Positions 1 to 5,881 of a DNA stretch of 6,766 nt are shown one piece after another. Both the position numbers and the translations under genes were made by a program. Under the pieces are notes generated by a model. It was not told where the DNA came from. It saw only the letters and a program-made list of their open reading frames with translations, and made no database searches. The stretch is from an uncultured Rhodoferax sp. (GTDB lineage: Bacteria > Pseudomonadota > Gammaproteobacteria > Burkholderiales > Burkholderiaceae_C): the NCBI GenBank assembly GCA_936943465.1, contig CAKZJN010000013.1:1-6766 (forward strand), in the 5' to 3' direction. How positions within the stretch are numbered: position 1 is the first letter of the stretch; each line of letters opens with the position of its first letter.

Positions 1-224
1 CCAAGGCCAACTTTGCAGCGCCGGCGGTCGTGAACACCATTGACGGCCTGCGCGTGGACTGGCCCGATGGCTTCGGGTTGGTGCGCGCCTCCAACACGAC
101 ACCGGTGCTGGTGCTGCGCTTTGAGGGGCACACCCAGGCCGCACTGGACCGCATTCAGGCCGCCATGCTGGAGTTGCTGCGCTCGGTTAAGCCCGATGCG
201 AAGTTTGAGGAATCTGCGCATTGA
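1..224 (+). CDS. Phosphomannomutase/phosphoglucomutase, C-terminal end (5' part outside window)
   Basis: This is the last 73 residues of an alpha-D-phosphohexomutase, read in the frame starting at base 3 and ending at TGA 222-224; the open frame continues through the left edge. The family interconverts hexose 6-phosphates and 1-phosphates in the cytoplasm to feed nucleotide-sugar and LPS or exopolysaccharide synthesis. The visible piece is domain 4: a DGLRVDWPDGFGLVRASNTTP stretch, whose RASNTTP loop matches the phosphate-binding loop of Pseudomonas AlgC, followed by VLVLRFEG and a closing helix that ends in an acidic tail. The stop overlaps the start of waaC, so the gene leads an LPS operon. 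AlgC and ManB/CpsG are the close alternatives; the C-terminal domain alone cannot settle substrate preference, so no symbol is given. Confidence 0.9.
   Translation, partial: KANFAAPAVVNTIDGLRVDWPDGFGLVRASNTTPVLVLRFEGHTQAALDRIQAAMLELLRSVKPDAKFEESAH
207..224 (+). promoter_or_regulatory. Ribosome binding site and TTGA stop/start overlap that set the waaC start
   Basis: GAGG at 207-210 lies ten bases before the TTG at 221. That TTG shares bases with the TGA (222-224) of the mutase gene, giving a TTGA overlap. The next in-frame Met of the waaC frame comes only after the catalytic N-terminal motif, so the TTG is the only reasonable start. Terminating ribosomes probably restart here. Confidence 0.6.
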
Positions 225-1288
225 GTCTGGCGTCCCATCCTGCGCCGCGCATCCTGATCGTCAAGCTGTCGTCGCTGGGCGATGTGGTGCACGCCATGGC
301 GGCGGTGCAGGACATTCGCCGCGCGCTGCCTCAGGCCCGCATTGACTGGGTGGTGGAGCGCAGCTTTGCACCGCTGGTAGCGCGCTGCGAGGGCGTGGAG
401 CGGGTGATTCCTTGCGCCTTGCGCCAGTGGACCAAGAATCTTTTTTCGGCGCAAACGCGCTTTGAGTGGGCCGCCTTCAAGGCCGATTTGCAGAGCCAGG
501 CTTACGACGCCGTGCTCGATCTGCAGGGGCTGACCAAGTCGGCGCTGGTGGTCTGGCTGGCGCAGACCAAGGTGGGCGGCCTGCGCTATGCCATGGCCAA
601 CCGCACCGACGGCTCTAGTTACGAAGCGCCCACGCGTTGGGTGGCCGACAAGGCCGTCACGCTGGAGCCGCATGTGCACGCGGTGGAGCGCGCGCGGCGG
701 TTGTGCGCCGAGGCGCTGGGCTATTCCTTGCAGGGCCAGGCAACTTTTGGGTTGCATGCCGGACCGCTGGCCGCCAAGCCGCCGCAGGAGCGCAAGAAGC
801 GGGCTTTGCTGGCCAACCCCGGCGCGGCAGTCAATCCGTTTGCACCGCGCAAGTCGGTGGTGGCGCTGGTGCATGGCACCTCCCGCGCCGACAAGGAATG
901 GCCGCTGGCGTCATGGATCGAACTGGGCAAACGCCTGAACCACAGCGGCTTTTGTGTGGCGCTGGCCCATGGCAGCGCTGCTGAGAAAGCGGTAAGCGAG
1001 CAAATTGCCGCCGAACTGAGCGACGCCTGGGTCTGGCCGACCATGTCGCTCGACGCCTTGACCGACACCATGGCGCATTGCGCCGGGGTGATTGGCGTGG
1101 ACAGCGGCCTCAGCCACATAGCGGTGGCCCTCGGCCTGGCGCATGTGCAGATTTATAACTTTGACACCGCCTGGCGCACCGGCGTGCAGAACGCCCGACA
1201 GGTCAGCGTGTTTGCCCAACCCACGCCCGATGTGGACGCTGTCTGGCAGGCCTGGGATGCGCTGGGCACGCCGGTCTTGTGCCAATGA
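221..1288 (+). CDS. waaC: Lipopolysaccharide heptosyltransferase I
   Basis: WaaC transfers L-glycero-D-manno-heptose from ADP-heptose to the Kdo of Kdo2-lipid A on the cytoplasmic face of the inner membrane. It is a GT-B fold, GT9 family enzyme. Seen here (355 aa from TTG): ILIVKLSSLGDVVHA at about 11-25, with Asp21 in the place of the catalytic Asp of E. coli WaaC; DAVLDLQGL at 96-104; the second-domain opening VALVHGTSRADKEWP at 214-228, with Lys225 matching the conserved Lys near the sugar-nucleotide phosphates; and GVIGVDSGLSHIAVALG at 289-305, the ADP-heptose-binding loop with Asp294. It is longer than E. coli WaaC (about 320 aa) because of a short N-terminal extension and a basic, Ala/Pro-rich linker at about 183-212. 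After the binding loop it has IYNFDTAWRTG where E. coli-type enzymes carry a YGPT-like motif. It overlaps both neighbours by 4 bases. Confidence 0.93.
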   Translation: MSLASHPAPRILIVKLSSLGDVVHAMAAVQDIRRALPQARIDWVVERSFAPLVARCEGVERVIPCALRQWTKNLFSAQTRFEWAAFKADLQSQAYDAVLDLQGLTKSALVVWLAQTKVGGLRYAMANRTDGSSYEAPTRWVADKAVTLEPHVHAVERARRLCAEALGYSLQGQATFGLHAGPLAAKPPQERKKRALLANPGAAVNPFAPRKSVVALVHGTSRADKEWPLASWIELGKRLNHSGFCVALAHGSAAEKAVSEQIAAELSDAWVWPTMSLDALTDTMAHCAGVIGVDSGLSHIAVALGLAHVQIYNFDTAWRTGVQNARQVSVFAQPTPDVDAVWQAWDALGTPVLCQ

Positions 1289-2547
1289 TGCGCTCCCTGT
1301 ATTCGCTGGCCTTGTGGGCGGCCCAGCCCTTGCTGCGGCGCAAGCTCGCGCGCCGCGCCGTGCAGGAACCGGGCTATGGCGAGGCCATTGAAGAACGCTT
1401 TGGAGCATACGAGCAGCCGGCCGAGCCGTTGGAGGGCGCATCCCGCTTGGTGTGGCTGCATGCGGTGTCGCTCGGCGAGACGCGGGCGGCTGCGGCGTTG
1501 GTGGCAGCGCTGCGCGCGCAACACCCTGGCATGCGCTTGCTGCTGACGCATGGCACGGCGACCGGGCGCGAACAGGGCCGAGCCTTGCTGCAGCCGGGTG
1601 ATGTGCAGGTCTGGCAGCCCTGGGATACGCCGGCGGCTGCGCGGCGGTTCTTGCAACAGTTCCGACCGCGTGTGGGCCTGCTGATGGAAACCGAAGTTTG
1701 GCCGAACCTGGTGGCCGCTTGCAGCGAGGCGGGTGTACCGCTGTGTCTGGTGAATGCGCGTATGAGCGAAAAGTCGATGCACCAGGCACTCAAACTGCGC
1801 TGGCTTTCGCGCCCGGCCTATGCCGGCCTGCACCGGGTGCTGGCCCAAACCGAAAGCGATGCCACGCGCCTGCGCGCGCTGGGAGCCACCGTGCAAGCGG
1901 TTACCGGAAACTTGAAATTTGACGCGGCGCCCGATGCCAGTTTGTTGGCCAAGGGGCGCAGTTGGCATGCGGCCCAATCACAGCCGGTGCTGATGTTCAC
2001 CAGCTCGCGCGAAGGCGAGGAGCAGATGCTGATCGATGCCCTGCGGGCCCGGCCGGTGACCGGCGTGCAATGGCTGATCGTGCCCCGGCATCCGCAGCGT
2101 TTTGACGAGGTCGCGAGTTTGTTTGTGGCCGCCGGCTATAGCGTGTCGCGCCGCTCGTCGTGGCAAGCGGGGCCGGAGGCGGCCGATATCTGGCTCGGTG
2201 ATTCGCTGGGAGAAATGGCCTTGTATTACGGGCTGGCGGATGTGGCCTTGCTTGGCGGCAGCTTTGCACCGCTGGGAGGGCAAAACCTGATTGAGGCTGC
2301 GGCTTGCGCGTGTCCTGTGTTGATGGGACCGCATACCTTTAACTTTGCCCAAGCGGCCGAAATGGCTGAGGCCGATGGGGCGGCTTTGCGCTGTGCCGAC
2401 TTGGCCGAGGCGGTTGGCCGAGCCTGCGCCTTGGTGGCTGATATCCACGGCCTGGACCGAACGCGAAGTGCTGCGTTGACCTGGAGCCTGACGCACCAAG
2501 GTGCCACGCAGCGCACACTGCAGGCCTTGGGCTCATTGGTGGGCTAG
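1285..2547 (+). CDS. waaA: 3-deoxy-D-manno-octulosonic acid (Kdo) transferase
   Basis: WaaA (KdtA) transfers Kdo from CMP-Kdo to lipid IVA at the inner membrane, making the acceptor that WaaC then uses. The 420-aa product is close to E. coli WaaA (425 aa). Visible: a hydrophobic N-terminal anchor helix at about 4-17 followed by a basic patch (RRKLARR); an EERFGAY segment near 36-42; the N-domain core LVWLHAVSLGETRAAAAL at 55-72, with Glu65 in the place of the catalytic base Glu60 of E. coli; a TGNLKFD segment mid-protein; and in the C-domain DIWLGDSLGEMALYYGLAD, LLGGSFAPLGGQNLIEAA and PVLMGPHTFNF, which form the CMP-Kdo site. The start is the ATG at 1285, whose ATGA overlaps the waaC stop; GTG 1279 and ATG 1288 are in-frame alternatives. 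There is no clear Shine-Dalgarno, so translation probably depends on coupling to waaC. Confidence 0.95.
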   Translation: MMRSLYSLALWAAQPLLRRKLARRAVQEPGYGEAIEERFGAYEQPAEPLEGASRLVWLHAVSLGETRAAAALVAALRAQHPGMRLLLTHGTATGREQGRALLQPGDVQVWQPWDTPAAARRFLQQFRPRVGLLMETEVWPNLVAACSEAGVPLCLVNARMSEKSMHQALKLRWLSRPAYAGLHRVLAQTESDATRLRALGATVQAVTGNLKFDAAPDASLLAKGRSWHAAQSQPVLMFTSSREGEEQMLIDALRARPVTGVQWLIVPRHPQRFDEVASLFVAAGYSVSRRSSWQAGPEAADIWLGDSLGEMALYYGLADVALLGGSFAPLGGQNLIEAAACACPVLMGPHTFNFAQAAEMAEADGAALRCADLAEAVGRACALVADIHGLDRTRSAALTWSLTHQGATQRTLQALGSLVG

Positions 2548-2576
2548 CACGGGCGCGCCGGTGGGCTGACCTCGCC

Positions 2577-3398
2577 TTAGTCAATCCCTAGTTTGTAGAC
2601 CTTGCGGGCGTTTTCATAGGTGCGCTCGGTTGCCGGCACAAATCCCTCGAAGTCGCCGGCTGTCAGGGCTTCCGCTGCTTTGGGGTTGTCCCGCATGCTG
2701 GTTAGCGCTTGGCGAATGGCTTGGACTTGACTGGCAGGCACCCGTGGGTGCACCGAAATCGGCAAGTCGGCGTAGCCTTCTGAGGTATAGATTTCGCGGT
2801 AGTTCAGGCCGTTCAAGGCCGCGTAACGCGTCAGCAGCCTAGAGTTGACAGCGGCCGCGTCTACGCCACCGGCCTTGAGTTGCGCCAGGGCACCTTCCTG
2901 ATGGGCTGCAAAGCTGGGTTCGATGGCAATCTTGGCGCGCTTCAAAGCTGCCATCGGCACCGCATAGCCGACAAAGGCGTTGCGCGAGGGAAACACCACA
3001 CGCTTGCCTTGCAGGTCCTTCAGCGACTTGATGGAACTGCTTTGGAGCACGGCAATTACGCAGTAAATGGGTCGCTCACTCCAGCGCGCCAGAACCTTGT
3101 ACACGCCGTCGTATTCGGGACGGAAGTTGTGGTTGGAGAACACCAGATCAAACTCACCACGGCCCATCATGGCATTGGTGTCCTGTACGGTTGGACCCAT
3201 GCGCAAGGTGAAGTGCAGGCCGGTGGTTTCGCTCAGGTAGCGCAGGATGGGGTTCCACTTTTCCGCGGTCTTGCTGATCGATTGCTGGTTCAAAACGCCG
3301 ATGACCAGAGGCTTTTCTTGGGCCGACGCAATGGCCGGCAAGAAGGCGGAAAAAGCCAGCGCCAGGGCCTGGCGCCGCGCGGGAATGCGGTGTGTCAT
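2577..3398 (-). CDS. PhnD/SsuA-like periplasmic substrate-binding protein, no ABC partner nearby
   Basis: This 273-aa protein belongs to the phosphate/phosphonate (PhnD-type) solute-binding proteins, which capture a small ligand in the periplasm for an ABC importer or a signalling receptor. Visible: a signal peptide with basic start and hydrophobic core, with likely signal peptidase I cleavage after ASA (26/27); an RRQALAL stretch at 8-14 could be a weak Tat motif. The mature protein starts KPLVIGVLNQQS, followed by a long helix (AEKWNPILRYLSETTG), FDLVFSNHN at 83-91, the SLKDLQGKRVVFPSRNAFVGY interlobe region at 125-145 and QLKAGGVDAAAVNS at 173-186, the usual pattern of this family. The ligand cannot be read from sequence. 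The ATG at 3398 is the only start before an in-frame stop at 3429-3431, and no Shine-Dalgarno is visible. No permease or ATPase gene lies on either side. It converges on waaA across 29 bases and diverges from the BLUF-like gene. Confidence 0.85.
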   Translation of the reverse strand: MTHRIPARRQALALAFSAFLPAIASAQEKPLVIGVLNQQSISKTAEKWNPILRYLSETTGLHFTLRMGPTVQDTNAMMGRGEFDLVFSNHNFRPEYDGVYKVLARWSERPIYCVIAVLQSSSIKSLKDLQGKRVVFPSRNAFVGYAVPMAALKRAKIAIEPSFAAHQEGALAQLKAGGVDAAAVNSRLLTRYAALNGLNYREIYTSEGYADLPISVHPRVPASQVQAIRQALTSMRDNPKAAEALTAGDFEGFVPATERTYENARKVYKLGID

Positions 3399-3653
3399 CG
3401 TGTTGTAGTCGTTAGCGGCAAGCCGGTCTCAGCGGCGACTGTACCAAACCCCATTGAAATGTCTATTTTCATTTTTGCCAGTTGTCGACGCAGCTCCCGC
3501 CAAGGGCCGCTGGCGGGTAGGGAGAACTCGATTTTTGGGTGCGGAAGGTGTCCTGAATCAGTATGATTTACGAACAATCAAGCACGTGTCGTTTGTCGGG
3601 GGGCTGGCACCCTTGCAGCGGATTTACTTTTCATAGTTGCTATGGGGGAACCA
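3399..3653. other. AT-richer divergent intergenic region between the PhnD-like and BLUF-like genes
   Basis: This 255-base gap must hold the promoters of both divergent genes. Hand counts give 47% GC for 3421-3480 and 48% for 3541-3600, against about 68-73% in two sampled 60-base rows of waaA. Weak candidates only: on the minus strand TCGACA (3488-3483), a 17-base spacer and TAGACA (3465-3460) for the binding-protein gene, 5/6 and 3/6 matches to sigma-70 boxes; on the plus strand TATGAT at 3562-3567, a 5/6 -10 match with no good -35. A CACGTG palindrome sits at 3583-3588. No convincing operator, riboswitch or RNA gene was seen. Small frames here lack ribosome binding sites and recognisable motifs. 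Confidence 0.5.
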
Positions 3654-3656
3654 ATG
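3644..3656 (+). promoter_or_regulatory. Ribosome binding site that selects the second ATG of the BLUF-like gene
   Basis: GGGGGA at 3644-3649 lies four bases before the ATG at 3654. An earlier in-frame ATG at 3642 has no purine-rich sequence upstream and its own G is the first base of this GGGGGA. The 3654 start also puts the first beta-strand (LAHLVFVS) at the protein terminus, as is usual for short BLUF proteins. Confidence 0.6.
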
Positions 3657-4076
3657 AATTTGGCGCATTTGGTTTTTGTGAGCAGCCTTACCAATGAATT
3701 CGGCCACGAGTTGCCCGGAATTCTTCAGGTCTCATCCCAAAACAATACGCGGGATGGTATTCACGGAATGTTCCTGTGCCAGCGCGGCAATGTAATGGGC
3801 GTGCTTCAGGGTGGTACGCCCCAGGTGCATGCGGCGTATGACCGCATGGCAAGAGATTGCCGGCATTTCGGCTTGCACAAACTCTTCGATGAAAAGGCTG
3901 ACACGCTTGACTTTTCCGGAACCAGCGCAGGGTTGGGGAATGTCGAGTTCAACTTTGTGAGCCAGCGTTTGGCGCAAGACCTGGTTTTCAAAATCAGCAA
4001 AGACAGCATCGCGCATAGGGTCCAAGCCGGCACCTGCCGCAATTTGCTGCTGCAGTTTTCAGAAAACAGCCATTGA
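3654..4076 (+). CDS. Short BLUF-family protein with the photochemical residues replaced
   Basis: BLUF domains bind FAD and sense blue light; short ones (about 140-150 aa, PixD/BlrB type) are one domain plus C-terminal helices. This 140-aa product keeps the family layout: strand LAHLVFVSS at 3-11, helix, QNNTRDGIHGMFL at 29-41 (family pattern NN..GITG.L), VLQGG at 50-54 (family VLEG) and a YDRMARDCRHFGLHKL helix-turn-strand at 62-77 (family D.RH). By eye the key residues differ: Phe8 for the essential Tyr (AppA Tyr21), Gly49 for the Gln (AppA Gln63), and Thr90 and Ala92 for the Trp and Met pair (AppA Trp104/Met106). The Asn pair at 30-31 (AppA Asn45) remains. About 45 further residues follow, probably helices. 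It may still bind flavin or act as a non-photochemical or scaffolding protein. The gene is AT-richer than the flanking operons (191 of 360 bases G/C over 3661-4020, about 53%). It stands alone, divergent from the binding protein and convergent with tolC. Confidence 0.82.
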   Translation: MNLAHLVFVSSLTNEFGHELPGILQVSSQNNTRDGIHGMFLCQRGNVMGVLQGGTPQVHAAYDRMARDCRHFGLHKLFDEKADTLDFSGTSAGLGNVEFNFVSQRLAQDLVFKISKDSIAHRVQAGTCRNLLLQFSENSH

Positions 4077-4078
4077 GT

Positions 4079-4099
4079 TGGGGCGGTTTCACCGCCCCA
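4079..4099. terminator. Strong hairpin between converging BLUF-like and tolC genes, likely bidirectional terminator
   Basis: A perfect GGGGCGGT/ACCGCCCC inverted repeat (4080-4087 with 4091-4098) plus the outer T-A pair makes a 9-base-pair GC-rich stem with a 3-base loop, starting three bases after the BLUF-like stop. Neither strand has a T run after the stem, so it is not a textbook intrinsic terminator, but position and strength fit transcription ending or 3'-end protection for both genes. Confidence 0.6.
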
Positions 4100-4134
4100 G
4101 CGCCAAGCTCCGGCCTGGCGCAGCCGCTTGGGCT
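4100..4134. repeat. Two further inverted repeats next to the tolC stop
   Basis: GCGCCA (4100-4105) pairs with TGGCGC (4116-4121) around a 10-base loop, and AGCC (4122-4125) pairs with GGCT (4131-4134), whose last base is in the tolC stop codon. Together with the neighbouring hairpin they fill the 57-base convergent gap. The last one is short and could be chance. Confidence 0.4.
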
Positions 4135-5474
4135 TATTGCGCCAGTTGGGCGTTGATCGGTTGCAGGTCTTCGGACTTCAGCACGCCGCTGGCCTGGCGC
4201 AGTTTGAGCCCACCTACCAACACGTCGTAGCGCGCCTTGGCCAGTTTGGCCTTGGTTTCAAACAACTGGCTTTGCGCGTTCAACACATCGATGTTGATCT
4301 TCACGCCCACCTGGTAGCCGAGCTTGTTGGCATCGAGCGCACTTTGGGTGGAGGTTTCGGCCGCTTCAAAGGCCTTGACTTGTGACTGACCACTTTGCAC
4401 ACCGAAGAAGGCGGCGCGTGTGCCCTGCGCCACAGCGCGCTTGGCGGCCTCAAGGTCGCTGCGGGCCTTGTCTTCCAGGGCCAGCGTTTCCTTCACACGG
4501 TTCTGGATGGCATAGCCGGCAAACAGGGGCAGGTTAAAGGTCAGCCCGACTGTGGCCACATTGGTGCTGTAGTCAGAGTTGAATTGGGTACTGCCGGTGT
4601 TGTTGGTGATGCCATAGCTGCCAATCAGGTCCAGCGTGGGCTTGTGACCGGATTCGGCCCTTTGGGTTTCCAGTTGGGCCACTTCCAGGGCAATGCGGGC
4701 CTGCTGGACGGCGGGGCTGTTGGCTTCGGACTGTTCGACCCAGGGGCCCACGTCGGTAGGCTGCACCGCAGGCAGTTGCACCGGCGCGCGCAGGGCTTTG
4801 GGCGCTGTGCCGCTCTTGCCCACCAGTTGGTCCAGTGCCAGTGACTTGACCCGCAGGTCGTTTTCGGCGGCCAGTTCCTGTGCCACGACGAGGTCGTAGC
4901 GCGCCTGGGCATCCCGGGTGTCGACGATGGTGGAGGTGCCCACCTCAAAGTTGCGCTTGGCCGAGGCCAGTTGCTCGGCTGTCGCCGCCTTCAGACTGCG
5001 AATGGTGGTGAGACTGTCGGTGGACGCCAGCACATCAAAATAGGCCTGGCTGACCCGCACGATCAGGTCTTGCTCGGCTGCTTGCAACTGGAATTGCGCC
5101 AGAGCCGCCGACTTCTTGCCCTGTTCGGCAACGGCCGTATTGGCGAGGTTAAACAGCGGTTGCTTGGCGGATATCTTGGCGCTTTGAATCCCAATGCTCT
5201 TGCCATTCTGGGAGCTCAAAGAACTGTCTTGTGACGACTGGGTCGCCGAGGCGTCCAGTCCGACGCTGGGCAGCAGTCCGGCGCGTGCCTGTTCGCCCTT
5301 GGCAAGGGTCGCCTGGGCTTGCGAGCGTGCCGACTGGTAGGTCGCGTCGAACGACTTGGCCGCATCAAACAACTCCACCAGGCTTTGGGCCTGCGCCGTT
5401 CCGGAAAAGGCGGCGCCCAACGCCACCAGCAAAGGCAACAGGGTCGAGCGGTTAAGCGGGGAGGTGCGGGTCAT
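4134..5474 (-). CDS. tolC: TolC-family outer membrane efflux/secretion channel
   Basis: The 446-aa product is a TolC-type trimeric outer-membrane channel, which links inner-membrane RND, MFS or ABC exporters to the outside. Visible: a signal peptide ending at AQA (27-29, cleavage before Gln30); SLVELFDAAKSFDATYQSAR directly after it, the usual first helix of TolC proteins; ISAKQPLFN at about 101-109; and the two outer-membrane-efflux-protein repeats, each with long Ala/Gln-rich periplasmic helices. The repeat signatures are FEVGTSTIVDTRDAQARYDL in the first half and LGYQVGVKINIDVLNAQSQL in the second, the matching position in each repeat. VGLTFNLPLFAGY is a membrane beta-strand segment. The length fits the family. 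The ATG at 5474 has only a weak GAAAG upstream. The gene lies 43 bases after the rhodanese gene and is the last of the minus-strand cluster. The symbol rests on family membership; NodT or other OEP names are possible but the layout is TolC type. Confidence 0.92.
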   Translation of the reverse strand: MTRTSPLNRSTLLPLLVALGAAFSGTAQAQSLVELFDAAKSFDATYQSARSQAQATLAKGEQARAGLLPSVGLDASATQSSQDSSLSSQNGKSIGIQSAKISAKQPLFNLANTAVAEQGKKSAALAQFQLQAAEQDLIVRVSQAYFDVLASTDSLTTIRSLKAATAEQLASAKRNFEVGTSTIVDTRDAQARYDLVVAQELAAENDLRVKSLALDQLVGKSGTAPKALRAPVQLPAVQPTDVGPWVEQSEANSPAVQQARIALEVAQLETQRAESGHKPTLDLIGSYGITNNTGSTQFNSDYSTNVATVGLTFNLPLFAGYAIQNRVKETLALEDKARSDLEAAKRAVAQGTRAAFFGVQSGQSQVKAFEAAETSTQSALDANKLGYQVGVKINIDVLNAQSQLFETKAKLAKARYDVLVGGLKLRQASGVLKSEDLQPINAQLAQ

Positions 5475-5517
5475 GGGGAACTTTCAGTAAGACAGTAAAC
5501 GGGCGGCTTCAAACGCT

Positions 5518-5859
5518 TCAATAGGTTGCGATGCTGGGGTCCAGCTCCGCAGACCAGGCATGGATGCCGCCGGCAATATTGGCTACGTTGTCAAAACCCC
5601 GGCTGGCCAGAAAGTGGGCGACCTGCATGCTGCGTCCACCGTGGTGGCAGATGCAGGCAATCGGCCGCTTGGGGTCCAATTCGGCCAGACGCACCGGGAC
5701 CGTGCCCATGGGTATCGTGAGCAAGGTAAAACCATCGGCCTTGATGCTCGCAACCGCCAACTCAGACGGCTCGCGCACATCGAGCACCACCGGTTCACCC
5801 TGTGGGCGCACTTGAGCCAACCAGGTTGCGAGGTCTTTGGGGCGGAATTGAGAAATCAT
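5518..5859 (-). CDS. Single-domain rhodanese-like sulfurtransferase
   Basis: A 113-aa cytoplasmic protein with one rhodanese domain, a family that carries sulfane sulfur on a cysteine (persulfide) and passes it to thiols or cyanide. Visible: VVLDVREPSELA at 24-35 (family D-R-E signature), a strand and loop IPMGTVPVRLAEL at 49-61, the active-site loop CHHGGRS at 71-77 with Cys71 as the catalytic residue, and the C-terminal signature NVANIAGGIHAWS at 91-103. The loop is six residues after the Cys, the size expected for sulfurtransferases rather than Cdc25-like phosphatases. No signal peptide. ATG 5859 is chosen because the domain begins just after it; a TTG at 5910 would add 17 unrelated residues overlapping the upstream gene. 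No Shine-Dalgarno is visible. It sits 22 bases after the methyltransferase stop and 43 bases before tolC, so is probably co-transcribed. The physiological acceptor is unknown. Confidence 0.9.
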   Translation of the reverse strand: MISQFRPKDLATWLAQVRPQGEPVVLDVREPSELAVASIKADGFTLLTIPMGTVPVRLAELDPKRPIACICHHGGRSMQVAHFLASRGFDNVANIAGGIHAWSAELDPSIATY

Positions 5860-5881
5860 AGGCTTGGGAGTGTGAAAGAAA

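Noticed and set aside
155..874. Long minus-strand open frame opposite waaC
   Set aside because: Its product is rich in Arg, His and Gln with no recognisable domain; it mirrors the third-position GC bias of waaC.
2548..2576. Possible terminator between the converging waaA and PhnD-like genes
   Set aside because: Only a short GGCGCGCC palindrome and an 8-base direct repeat (GGTGGGCT at 2538 and 2560) are present; no stem-loop with a T run.
2880..3566. Plus-strand open frame of 228 codons opposite the PhnD-like gene
   Set aside because: It is antisense to a gene with signal peptide and family motifs, and has no motif of its own.
3395..3577. Small minus-strand frame whose stop overlaps the PhnD-like ATG as ATGA, with an internal ATG at 3472
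   Set aside because: The overlap hints at a coupled leader peptide, but there is no ribosome binding site, the outer start is TTG, and the best promoter guess would begin downstream of the internal ATG.
3583..3588. CACGTG palindrome as an operator
   Set aside because: Six bases with no flanking symmetry or second copy; too short to support a regulator site.
3605..3616. TGGCAC...TTGC upstream of the BLUF-like gene, like a sigma-54 promoter
   Set aside because: The GG and GC elements are 9 bases apart instead of the required 12.
3454..3636. 60-codon plus-strand frame just before the BLUF-like gene
   Set aside because: TTG start, no ribosome binding site, no recognisable motif; it lies in the AT-richer promoter region.
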